Of a stretch of DNA of 64,000 nucleotides, positions 43,301 to 53,216 are shown piece by piece. Location of the stretch: the NCBI GenBank assembly GCA_031835245.1, contig JAVKOQ010000004.1:186001-250000 (forward strand), written 5' to 3'. Each line of letters opens with the position of its first letter. Positions within the stretch are counted from its first letter, which is position 1. The notes below the pieces were generated by a model that was not told where the DNA came from, searched no databases, and was given only the letters and a program-made list of their open reading frames with translations. This DNA is from Balamuthia mandrillaris. Taxonomy: Eukaryota; Discosea; Longamoebia; Balamuthiidae. Both the position numbers and the translations under genes were made by a program.

Positions 43301-44440
43301 CTTTTTCTTCGTTGATTTTTAAATACTTATTTAGTAGTTGATTATTATTAATGATTTTGTCAATTAAAGATTTATATTGAATTTGAGTCTCTTCAAATTC
43401 CTTATTAATTTTTCTTCTTTTTTCTTCATTTTCTCTATATTTTTCGCTTAATTCTGACTTTTGTGCTTTGTAAGATGCAATAGTATTTTCTAAGGTGTCA
43501 ATATCTTTTTGTCTATGAGTTAAATATTCATCTATAGTTAGTTTTTAATTTAAGTTATGAAGTTTAATAGGAAATGATTTTCCTGTTCTTTCATCATTTA
43601 AAAATAAATTTCTTTTTGTAGCTATATCTGAAGAATAAGAAAAAATAGTGAATTTCTCTTTATCAATTTCAGAAATATTAAAGATTTTAGATTTATTTTC
43701 TTCCATAAAAATAAAGTCTTTATCATTATCTTTTATTTTGTCTAAAAAAAGCTTTTGAGTTAAATCTAAAAGTTCATTTCAACACAATTTGCTACTATCT
43801 TTTGGACAAGCAAACAAAAAACGATCAATTAAATCAGATTTATAAATATCTAAAATTTTAGGAATTTTTTCACTAAAAAAATTAACAAATTCACTATAGT
43901 TGCTTGGACTAAAACTAGAAATATTTTCCTGTGTCCTTAGTAAAAACTCAGGTTTGAAATAAGAATTGTGCACAGGATTATTTAAATGAGTAAAATTTAG
44001 TAATGAAATTCTGTTTATAGATATAACAGGAAATTGGATAACAAAATGTAAGTTTGATACTTCAATACACTCTATATCAAAAAATAAAGCAGCTGTATTT
44101 TTACCCCACTCTTTAATAACTTCTTTGTTTTTACCAATAATTACAAAACCATCAAATTCAAGTTTTTTATTTTTTTCTTTTTTATCTTTTAATTCATTAG
44201 CGAATTTTCTTGCTTTTAAATTAAGTCTGATCACTTGATATTCTTCTAAATTAGAAAAATCCTTCAAAAATTGGTGCAGTTTATCTTTTATATTTTTAAT
44301 TTTTGGATAAACATTATCAAATTCACCACTCTTTTTAAGAGCGCTTAAAAGTGTTATGTCCTTTTCGAAAGCACCTCAACTTCTTTTTGCCACTCCTGAT
44401 CTAATAGGTTTATCTCAGTGCTTTTCATCATAAAAAAATT
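40373..44440 (-). pseudogene. Large SF1 (Dna2/Upf1-type) helicase, broken
   Basis: About 1350 codons leftward. The N-terminal third is mixed alpha/beta, the middle is a long coiled coil (43100-43500), and the C-terminal half is a superfamily-1 helicase: motif I GPPGTGKTQT (near 42440), motif II IIDEIS, motif III FSGDYNQLPP, motif V DTIDNFQGREKE and motif VI NVAISRARNK (near 40530). About three interruptions are seen (two nonsense, one shift). The start is uncertain: no ATG is in frame near 44440. Helicases of this type act on RNA or DNA in repair and in some phage-defence systems. It is first in the cluster. Confidence 0.75.
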
Positions 44441-44518
44441 TTAATGTAGTTGCCTTGTTTTCCTTAAACGAAAAAAACGCAAAAAGTAAAACTTTTTGTG
44501 CTAAATTAAATAAATATT

Positions 44519-44524
44519 ATTTTA
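44519..44524 (-). promoter_or_regulatory. Candidate -10 box of the broken cluster
   Basis: TAAAAT read leftward, 4 bases from the end of a (TA)12 tract that occupies the spacer and -35 positions. Confidence 0.4.
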
Positions 44525-44528
44525 CTGT

Positions 44529-44552
44529 TATATATATATATATATATATATA
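44529..44552. repeat. (TA)12 dinucleotide microsatellite
   Basis: Twelve uninterrupted TA units at the promoter side of the helicase cluster. Such tracts are prone to slippage. Confidence 0.9.
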
Positions 44553-44678
44553 AATTCTCTCTTGTATCATCTTCATAAATTATAGTAGTTTTGATAAGTT
44601 AATTATAAAGAAATTATTAATATTTTATTAATTTTTTTGTAATAAAAAATATTATTTAAATGTTGTAAGTTGTAAAAT

Positions 44679-44726
44679 AACCTATAAAAAAAGACTTTTT
44701 ATTTTAAAAGTCTTTTTTTATAGGTT
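44679..44726 (-). terminator. Terminator of the nrd operon
   Basis: AACCTAT-A7-GACTTTT against AAAAGTC-T7-ATAGGTT, a long near-perfect hairpin overlapping the stop of the YhcH-like gene. Confidence 0.85.
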
Positions 44727-45189
44727 AAGCTAACACCTTAATTATTGTTTTTCTTACAGTATCTTTGTTTGTATCAAATCTAGGTCCGTGAGCTTCATCA
44801 GCTAAAAATAAAGCAAACTCATCTTCTTTTAATTTAATAATATTATCTTCAAAATTAAGAATATCACCTTTATAAAAACCTACATCAGTTTGATCTGAAT
44901 ATTCTTGTTGAGCGGAAGTTAAGTGATCTTTCGCTAAATGAATGAATTTTTCAGTGTTATCACCTGCAAAATGAATATCAATGTATTTTTGATGAAGTTC
45001 AAAAACAAAGTTTTCCCTGTTTAAAGAAGACATTAGTTTATTAACAAAAAATACTTCTTTTTCCTTTATAGGAGTAATGCCTTCGGGTTGTTTTCTTCAA
45101 TCGTTTTCTTCTAATCATTTAACAACAAGTTCTAATCTTGGATTAATTTTTGTATATTTATGAAGGTTTTTAATTTTGTCTATAATCAT
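44725..45189 (-). CDS. YhcH/YjgK/YiaL-family protein
   Basis: 154 residues in code 4. The cupin-like core shows ELHQKYIDIHFAGDNTEKF, then DVGFYKGDI, EFALFLADEAHGPRFD and VRKTIIKV, the order of conserved segments in the YhcH/YjgK/YiaL (DUF386) family. Members act as sugar anomerases or in sialic-acid catabolism (NanQ-like), with His and Glu at a metal site; HQKYIDIH and the AHGP histidine match. It begins one base after the nrdE stop, so it is the last gene of the ribonucleotide reductase operon, an unexpected place for a sugar enzyme. Confidence 0.8.
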
Positions 45190-45190
45190 A

Positions 45191-47356
45191 TTAAATTACA
45201 CAAGCCTCGCATTCATCGTAGTTTTCTGAGTCTTCTAAAACCTCTTGTCTAATACGTACATAATAAATAGAACCACAACCTTTTTTAAATGCTCTAATGT
45301 AAGCTTTGTTTAAATCTCTAGTAGTTGCTGTGTCTTTTAAAAATAAAGTTAAAGAAATGGATTGGTCAATGTGCTTTTGAGCTTCTGCTGCAATGTCAAT
45401 AATTGGATCAGGACCTAATTCATATGCACCTAATGAATAGAATTTCATATTTTCTTGATTCATTTTGTAAGCAGGAACATATACTCTACCAATTTTTCCT
45501 TCTTTTCTGGTTTCAACAGGAGCAACTACAGGTTGTAGGCTTGGTGTACAAGAAGAAAGGTAAGAAATTGAACCTGTTGGAGCAACAGCCATTAGATGTG
45601 AATTAGCAATACCAACTCTTTTAATGTTTTCAACTAATTCAATTCAGTCTTGTTTTGTCGGAATAGTAACTTGATATTTTTCAAACACTTCTTTAATTTT
45701 TTGTGTCTTTGGTTGATATTCTTTTTCAGATACTTTTGTATATTTGTCAAAATATGAACCATCAGCAAATTTGGATTCTTTAAAATGTTCAAAAGCACCA
45801 AATTTTTGCGCTAGAATAGAAGAAGATTTAAATGCGTGATATGCCATTGTGTAAAAGAAAATATTGGTAAAATCAAGCGCTTCTTTTGAATCATAGTAAA
45901 TGTGATTAGTAGCTAAAAAACCATGTAAGTTCATAGCACCAAGACCAACAGCGTGGTTTTTGTTATTTCCATTTTCAATAGAAGGTGCTGAAGAAAGATC
46001 AGAGGTTCTAGAAACATGATCCAGAGAAACTATTGCTTGATAAACTAATTCACCAAATTCTTTTCCACTTTCCATTGCTTTATCAATATTTAATGAACCT
46101 AAATTACAACAAATATCTTCACCTTTTTTAGTAAAAGTTAAATCAGGAAGATATTCAGAAGGAGTTGAAGGTTGTACAATTTCTGAACATAAATTAGACA
46201 TTACTATTCTATTTTTATGTGCATTTCTTCTATTAACTGTATCATCAAATAAAATATATGGATAACCACTTTCAAAATGCAATTCTGCTATAGTTGTAAA
46301 GAGTTTACGTGCATTTATAAAGTTTTTTTTAATGTTAGGATTTTCAAGCATTTTGTAATATTCTTGAGTGATTGAAATATCAGAAAAAGCTTTTTTGTAT
46401 TCTCTTTCAACATCGTAGACACTAAATAAAGCCATATCTTTGTTATCTTTTGCTAATTCAAAAGTAATATCCGGGATAACAACACCAAGTGAGAGTGATT
46501 TAATTCTAATTTTTTCATCAGCATTTTCTCTTTTAGTATCTAGAAAACTTAAAATATCAGGGTGATGCACATTTAGATAAACAGCTCCAGCACCTTGTCT
46601 TTGACCTAGTTGATTAGCATATGAAAAAGAATCTTCAAGTATTTTCATAACAGGAATTACACCTGTTGCTTGATTTTCGATTTTTTTAATTGGTGCACCC
46701 ATTTCTCTTAAGTTAGAAAGTAAAATAGAAACACCACCACCTCTTTTGCTAAGTTGTAAAGAAGTAGTAACTGCTCTAGAAATGGATTCCATATTATCTT
46801 CAATCCGAATTAAATAACAAGAAACGTATTCACCTCTATTTTTTTTACCAGCGTTTAAAAATGTAGGAGTAGCTGGTTGAAAACGACCTAGCATTATTTG
46901 TCTTAGAATGCTTGAAGCTCTTTCTGAGTTACCTTTTGCTAAAAACAAAGCATTTAAAAGAGCTCTTTCTTGAAAATGTTCTAAATATTCTTGCGAATCA
47001 TTAGATTTAAGAGCATAACTTGAATAAAATTTAAGAGCCCCCATAAAAGAAGGAAAATGGTGTTTATATTTGTATGCTTCTTGAGTTAGTTTTTCAAGTT
47101 CTTCAAAAGTGTATTCATTAATTACTTTTTCATCATAATAATCATTTTCAATTAATCAAGTAATTCTTTCTCTTACTGAGTTGAATTTTCTATATCTAGG
47201 TTCAATATGATGTTTTATATAACTATCAGCTGCTTGTTGGTCAAATTTATAAGATTCTTTGTATTTTAAGAATAATTTTGACTTAGCGTTTAAAGTAATG
47301 TACTCTTCTGAAACACTTCCTGTTAAAGTGTTGTTATCTACTTGTTTTTTAGTCAT
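45191..47356 (-). CDS. nrdE: Ribonucleoside-diphosphate reductase class Ib/Ie, large subunit NrdE
   Basis: 721 residues in code 4. PATPTFLNAG and the following CYLIRI give the first active-site Cys, NLCSEIVQ gives the N-x-C-x-E triad of the catalytic barrel, and the C-terminal CEAC pair (the last six residues) is the thioredoxin/NrdH-reducible shuttle. It reduces NDPs to dNDPs using the radical generated in NrdF. The ATG at 47356 was preferred to one at 47368, because the AAGGAA site overlaps the latter. Order nrdF-nrdI-nrdE matches other mycoplasmas. No truncation. Confidence 0.95.
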
Positions 47357-47445
47357 AATACAAACCATTTCCTTCTTATATTTTTTAAATTTATCTTTAT
47401 TTTGCTTGATTTTTTTATTAAATGGAAAAATTAGGAACTTTTATT

Positions 47446-47892
47446 TCAAAATTTCTTAATTATATTTTGAACATTTATTACATCTGTTTGAGTACCTAAG
47501 AGTTCAAATTGATATAGTAAAGGTACTTGTAATTTTTTAGATAAGATGGTGCCAGCGATTGCAAATGTATCACCAAAATTTGTATTACCTGAAGCAATAA
47601 CACCACGGCAAAATTTTCTATTAGATTCATTGTTTAAAAATTGAATTACTTGTTTAGGAACAGCTCCTGATGTTTGATCTCCACCACCACTGTATGTTGG
47701 GCAAAACATTACATAATCACGATTAACATTAATTTTTTCTTCCATTTCAACTGGAATTCTTACGTTATCAAAACCTAGTTTTTGAATAAATCTATGAGTG
47801 TTGTTAGAAATAGATGAAAAATAAACTAAAAAAATTTCTCCTTCTGGTTTTTTAATTAATTTTTCATCTACTTCAATAATATCTTTGTGCAT
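47446..47892 (-). CDS. nrdI: Flavodoxin-like NrdI
   Basis: 148 residues. VYFSSISNNTHRF (about 23-35) is the FMN phosphate loop, TYSGGGDQTSGAVPK (about 65-79) and ASGNTNFGDTF (about 99-109) are the isoalloxazine loops of NrdI. It supplies superoxide that activates NrdF; in class Ie enzymes this oxidises the tyrosine to DOPA. Located between nrdF and nrdE, with its ATG 4 bases after the nrdF stop. Complete. Confidence 0.95.
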   Translation of the reverse strand: MHKDIIEVDEKLIKKPEGEIFLVYFSSISNNTHRFIQKLGFDNVRIPVEMEEKINVNRDYVMFCPTYSGGGDQTSGAVPKQVIQFLNNESNRKFCRGVIASGNTNFGDTFAIAGTILSKKLQVPLLYQFELLGTQTDVINVQNIIKKF

Positions 47893-47895
47893 AAT

Positions 47896-48930
47896 TTAAA
47901 AATCTCAATCTTCGTCTTCTGTTTCTTCACTTACACCCATAACATAAGATGAACCATTTCCTGAAAAAAAGTCGTGATTTTCATCTGCTCTTGCTGAAAG
48001 TTGGTTGAAAATTTCAGGTTCTATTCTTGTTTCTTCTTCTGTAAATGGAGAGTCATAACCTAGGTTTTGTAAGAATTTTCCTGCATTGTAAACACTAAAT
48101 TTAATAGCTTCTTCTGCAAGTCCTACTTCTGAATAAAGTTCATTTAAATAAGTTTTTTCTAAATCAATTAATTCATAAAGTAAGTCAAAAACAAATTTTT
48201 TCATTTCTTCTTGTTTTTTAAGAGGTAGTTTTTCTACTTTCTTTTGATATTTATATCCTGAATAGTAGTTGTGAATAACTTTATCTCTTAAAATTAATCT
48301 GATGATATCTGATGTGTTAGGAAGTTTTAATCTAGCGGATAAATAAAATGGAAGATAAAAACCACCATAAAGTAAAAATCCTGGCATCATAGCTGCTGCA
48401 ACTTTAGATTTTAAAGGATCTTTTCCTGTGTAATATGGAATTAATGCTTGTGCTCTAGCTTGTAAACTTTTTGTGTTGATTACTCATTCATGAGCTTCTT
48501 CTATTTCTTCACTGGTACATAAAGTGGAAAAAATTGTTCCATAAGATCTAGCGTGAACACCTACCATAAAAGCAAAGTTAGCATAAATTACTTGTTCATG
48601 ATCGGTTTGTGAATAAGGAATCTGAGCTACATCTCCAATTGTTGCTTGAATAGTGTCTAAAAGAGTTAAACCAGTAAAAGTTCTAGTAATAACTCTTTTT
48701 CATGTTGGACTTAGAGTTCTTCAAGTTTCTAAATCATTGGAAACAGGAATTTTTTCAGGAAGTCAAAAATTTTGAACTACTCTGTTTCACACTTCAAGAT
48801 CTTTGTTATCATTAATTACATTTCAATTTACTGAACGCATTTTGCCATTGAATTTGTTTAATGCAAATTCTAATGGTGATACAGACTCTTTGTAATATGC
48901 ATTTTTTTGCTTTTTACTAGCTGCTTGCAT
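47896..48930 (-). CDS. nrdF: Ribonucleotide reductase radical subunit NrdF, metal-free class Ie type (VPK)
   Basis: 344 residues. The ferritin-like fold and NrdF landmarks are intact: GLTLLDTIQ (Asp92), HARSY (His126, Tyr130), GGFYLPFYLS and YYSGYKYQ. Three of the four carboxylates that bind iron or manganese in class Ib are replaced: Val123 (usually Glu, ME-x-x-H), Pro183 (usually Glu in LLES) and Lys217 (usually Glu in RDE-x-x-H). This VPK set defines one of the two class Ie subgroups described from mollicutes, which use a covalently modified DOPA radical and no metal. The tyrosine that becomes DOPA (Tyr130) is present, as is the partner NrdI. Confidence 0.95.
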
Positions 48931-48960
48931 TTTATTTCCTCCTTTTTAGCTAAAAATATA

Positions 48961-49012
48961 TTAATTTGTGAATTATAAACTTTTAGTTTAGTGAATATAT
49001 TTCACAAATTAA
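48961..49012. promoter_or_regulatory. Palindromic nrd control region
   Basis: TTAATTTGTGAA (48961-48972) and TTCACAAATTAA (49001-49012) are perfect inverted repeats. GTGAATATATTTCAC (48991-49005) is a second palindrome overlapping the right arm. Between them is a leftward TATAAT -10 for nrdF. The arrangement suggests operator half-sites around the promoter. The sequence does not match the NrdR box. Confidence 0.55.
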
Positions 49013-49160
49013 TAATGTTTTTAAATATTACCAAAAAAAAGATTTTTATTGTTAAAAAATATTTAAAAAAAGTTAAAAAAATAATTTTATACAAATTTTA
49101 TTTTTCTACCCCCAAATATATATAATAAAAAATAACTACTTCTAATAAAGGAATATAAAA

Positions 49161-49973
49161 ATGAGACAGTATTTAGAGTTTTTAAGGCACATTTTACAAA
49201 AAGGAATTAAGAAAACCAATAGAACTATAGTAGATAGTATAAACACTTTTGGTTATCAAATGAGATTTGATTTATCTGAAGGTTTTCCTTTAGTAACTAC
49301 TAAAAAAACAAATTTTGCTTCAATAGCACATGAGTTATTATGGTTTATTAAAGGTGATACTAATATCAAATATTTAGTCGATAACAATGTAAATATTTGA
49401 AATGAATGACCTTATGAAAATTATAAAAAAAGCAAAGAATTTCAAGGAGAAAGCTTAAAAGAATTTATTGTAAAAATTAAAGAAAATCCTTCATTTGCAA
49501 AGCAATTCGGTGAACTAGGTCCAGTTTATGGTAAACAATGAAGAAACTTTTTAGGCGTAGATCAACTTAAAAAAGTAATTCAAGAAATCAAAACAAATCC
49601 TAATTCAAGAAGATTAATTGTTTCTGCTTGAAATCCATTAGAAATTGATAGTATGCTTTTACCACCTTGTCATAGTTTATTCCAATTTTATGTTGCAAAC
49701 AATAAACTTTCTTGTCAACTATATCAAAGAAGTGCTGATGCATTTTTGGGAGTTCCTTTTAATATTGCTTCATATTCCTTGCTAGTTTTTATGATTGCAC
49801 AAGAATGTGAATTAGAAGTAGGTGAGTTTATTCATACAATTGGTGATGCTCATATTTATGTAAATCACATTGATCAAGTAAATTTGCAACTTACTAGAAT
49901 ACCACATAAATTACCAAAACTTAAGATAACAAAAAACCTTTTTTTGATATTCAATTTGAAGATTTACAATTAA
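49161..49973 (+). CDS. thyA: Thymidylate synthase, C-terminus shifted
   Basis: Converts dUMP and methylene-tetrahydrofolate to dTMP and DHF. RxI near the N-terminus, catalytic Cys170 in [27 protein letters not shown] and [12 protein letters not shown] are conserved. At a T7 tract (49939-49945) the frame moves off the family sequence and stops at 49973. The expected ending ([24 protein letters not shown]) remains in another frame up to 50020, where it would overlap the folA start. The C-terminal residues close the active site in this enzyme, so as read the product is probably impaired. Could be slippage-tolerant, phase-variable or a sequencing error. Confidence 0.9.
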
Positions 49974-50019
49974 TAGATTACGAACACGATTCATTTATTA
50001 AAGGAGAAGTAGCAGTATA

Positions 50020-50499
50020 ATGATAATTTCAATTTGGGCGATGACAGAAGATGGTTTAATAGGCAAAGATAATTCAATGCCTTGGCACATAAAAGAAGAA
50101 TTTGCACATTTTAGACAAACAACATTAGATAAAACTTTATTAATGGGTAAAAACACATTTTTATCTTTACCTAAAATTTTTGATAGAAGAAAAATGTATG
50201 TAATTAGTGATGATCCTGAGTTCAAAGTAGAACATCCTAAAGTTCATATAATCAATGATTATTCTTGATTAATCAAAGAATATCAAAGAAATCCAGATAA
50301 AGATTTGTATATAACAGGTGGCTTGATGATTTACACAGCTTTAATACCTGAATCAGATATTTTAATAGTGTCGTTTATCAAAGGAAAATATGTAGGAAAT
50401 CGTTATTTAAAAAACATAAATTGAGATCTTTTTGATCTTGTATACGAAGAAGATAAAGGAAGTTTTGTGGTAAAAACCTTTAAGAAAAAAGTAAAATAA
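50020..50499 (+). CDS. folA: Dihydrofolate reductase
   Basis: 159 residues. [23 protein letters not shown] (first substrate region, with the M-PW loop and the catalytic acid), [13 protein letters not shown] and [13 protein letters not shown] match bacterial DHFR. It regenerates THF for the thymidylate synthase encoded just upstream. Its ATG overlaps the stop of the family-frame thyA tail (TAATG), so coupled translation of thyA-folA is expected. Complete. Confidence 0.95.
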
Positions 50500-50595
50500 A
50501 AGCTTTTATCTTTCTTTAGTTAAAACAAGAATTTTTGAGCTTTAATTAGAATAATTAAAGTTGTATTTCATTTGTGCTCTTTGTAGAGTTCTTCT

Positions 50596-50627
50596 AAAAA
50601 AAAAAAAAAGCGAAATAGTAGTAAAAT
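50596..50627 (+). promoter_or_regulatory. MIB-MIP promoter with A14 tract
   Basis: A14 (50596-50609) lies where the -35 and spacer of the TAAAAT box (50622-50627) fall. A GGGGG-rich ribosome-binding site (AAGGGGGTTGC) precedes the ATG at 50652. Tract-length change would alter spacing. Confidence 0.5.
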
Positions 50628-50651
50628 ATTGAAGAATTCAAGGGGGTTGCA

Positions 50652-53207
50652 ATGAATTTTTTAAAGAAAACAAAAAAATTTCTCAAAAAATCTAAAAACC
50701 AACAAGTATTATTTTCTTTTGTAACTGTCTTAAGTGTTCCATCTGTTGTTGGAATCATTTATTATGTTGCATCAAAAAACACAGATTCTAAAGAAGATGT
50801 AAAAATTTTAGATAAGCTCAATGCTAACAGTGTAACCTTACAATCCATAGAAAATGCCGATACTAATAAGGCATTGGATGCTTTAAACGACAAAAATTTA
50901 AAACCTAATCCTAAACCTGAAGAGAAAAAACCTGATCCAGTGCCAACTCCTCCGGTTGTAGTTAATCCGCCAAAAACCCCGCCAAAAACTCCAAAACCAG
51001 AACCTGCTCCTGAACCTGAAACACCTCCAGTAGTAGAACCTGCTCCTGAACCTGAAACACCTCCAGTAGTAGAACCAGCTCCTTCAATACAACAAACTTT
51101 TAAAGATGATGAAACAGGTTATGTTACTTTAAAATGAGAAGGACACGATGTAAGAGCTTTAGTTCGTAAAAAACCAAATAGACAATATTCAACCTATGAT
51201 AACCAAAATGGTCTAGCTAACAGAATTCCATATCAATCACAAGTAATAGATGAAATTATTAATATTGAAGTAACTCCAGAGATACAAGCACAAAACCTTA
51301 AAAATACAGCAACTGCATTAAAAAACTCAGTTCAAGGTTCTGCTTTTAGTATCTATGCAGATACAATTTCACAAGGTGATAAAGCAGTGGCTGCTGTAGT
51401 GGCTCAAAATTATGAAAATTACTACAAAAATATGTTTTCTAAATGACAGCAATTATTTGATAATGGAGATAAAGTTAGAGAGTTTTTAACAAAAGAGGGG
51501 TATGATTTATATCCAACTATCAAACAAACATATGAAAATGATCTTAAAAAAGCAAAAGAAGCAATAGAAAAAGCAAATCAAGAGATGGAACAATTGCAAC
51601 GAGAACGTCCACCAAGAAATGGTTTTGATTCAAATGGTCGAGAAACTTTCACAGATGAAAATAAACTTAAATTAGAGAAATGACAAGTCAAATATAATGA
51701 GCAAAGTGATAAAGTAAAAGCAGCTAAACAATTAGAACAAGATGCTAAAAATGTTAAATATGCAAAACTTATTTATTACCTTGATTATAATAAATTAGTT
51801 AAAGGTTCAAAGGAAAACGAAGAATATCTGAAAAAAGGATTCACAATAAATCCAGATAATACTAATATTACTGTTGATGCTGATGGAACATTACATTCTT
51901 ATTCTTGAAGCCCTATTTTAAATCAAGTAACATCTTTACTTCAAAGAGACAATGAAGAACGCCGTGCCTTTGGTTATTCTAGTTATTATGGAAGATCAGG
52001 GGGTGACATTTTAAACGGAACATATGAAGGTTGAACTAAAACAGATGTTACAAATGGAGAAGAATATAAAAAATATAATGTTTCTAAATCAGATGGAATT
52101 AATATTTCAAAACTAACTAAAAATGCAGATAACAAAGCAAAAACAAGCAGAAATGAAGGAATAGTTGTAACTGTAGATTTTTCAAATCCTTCTGGTTATG
52201 AAAGAGTTAGAAAATTAATTAAAGAATTAACAGCAGATCATAAAGAAATAACTTCATATAGATTTTTCCACATTGGTAAAAATGATGCTAATCAGAAATT
52301 TAAAGACATTTTAGCTGAGTTACCAACAAAACTTCCACAACTAGAACTCTTGATGGATTCTACTAACACCTCAGCTCTACTAGCTTTAGAAAATAAACAA
52401 ATTGATGAGCTCTCTATTTATACAGAAGGTAACTCACTTTCTGATGATTGAGCAATAAATCCATGAGCTTTAAAAAATGTAGCTTGATATAATACAAATG
52501 ATTACAATGTAAGTTTTGATTACGCGCCAGGAGCTAAAGTAGCTACAAGAGTAACCTTTAATTCACTTGCTTTTGATGATTCCGATTACACAGGAGGTCA
52601 CGAACCAAAAGATTATAAAAGAATTAATGATGGTCTTCGTATGGCTTACTGAACAAGAAATAATGAAAAAGTATTTCAAGGTGGATGAGGACCTGGACTT
52701 CAACCAGATGTTAATGAATCAGAAAATTCATATCCAACTGGTTTAGATTTAACAAGAGTTACTAAAATGAAATCATTAAGAGGATTAAATTTTACTGATA
52801 CTCAAAAATCCTCTAACTCAAAACCAAGAAAATTAACAAGAATTGGACTATATAACAATAGTAATACATTTGAAATCGATGTTGATGAATTAAATAATGC
52901 ACATTTTGATGTTTTAGACACTTCAGTTCCAATGGCTCAGCCAAAACCAAAAATATTCTTTTCAAATGATGGTGCAACCAAAAGAATTAAAGTAGTGGCT
53001 AAAGGTTCAGTTCATACTCTAACATCAACAGGTGCCTCTAATTTAAATATTCTTTTAGAAAATGGAAGACAAAAACACGATGATACTAAATTGTTTACAA
53101 ATAGATCTATTATTGTTGATAAATCAGATTCACAATTAATAAATTCATTAAAAAATCAAGGATTTAATGTTGATGAGTCAGGAACATCAAGTTTCCATTT
53201 CAACTAG
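50652..53207 (+). CDS. mib: Mycoplasma immunoglobulin-binding protein MIB
   Basis: 851 residues. A Lys-rich cytoplasmic N-terminus and one TM helix (about 20-40) anchor the protein, followed by a Pro/Glu/Lys-rich stalk (about 85-150) containing two identical 12-residue repeats. The remaining about 700 residues form the antibody-binding region with leucine-rich-repeat-like stretches (LAELPTKLPQLELLMDST and LALENKQIDELSIYTEGNSL) and the conserved closing NFTDTQKS segment. MIB grips antibody light chains and presents the IgG to MIP. Upstream A14, downstream MIP after 9 bases. Assigned from the pairing and overall resemblance to known MIBs. Confidence 0.88.
51000..51071 (+). repeat. Two tandem 36-bp repeats in the MIB stalk
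   Basis: Two identical 36-base units (51000-51035, 51036-51071), each encoding EPAPEPETPPVV, followed by the start of a third. In frame, so copy number can change stalk length without breaking the gene. Confidence 0.85.
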
Positions 53208-53216
53208 GAGGTTATT

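Noticed and set aside
44400-44430. ATG ATG pair near 44420 as the helicase start
   Set aside because: It is in a different frame from the helicase sequence, and that frame closes soon after.
35256-44440. Integrated element or phage origin of the broken cluster
   Set aside because: No integrase, transposase, terminal repeats or structural phage genes are present.
48991-49005. NrdR box
   Set aside because: The palindrome GTGAATATATTTCAC does not fit the acaCwAtATaTwGtgt pattern.
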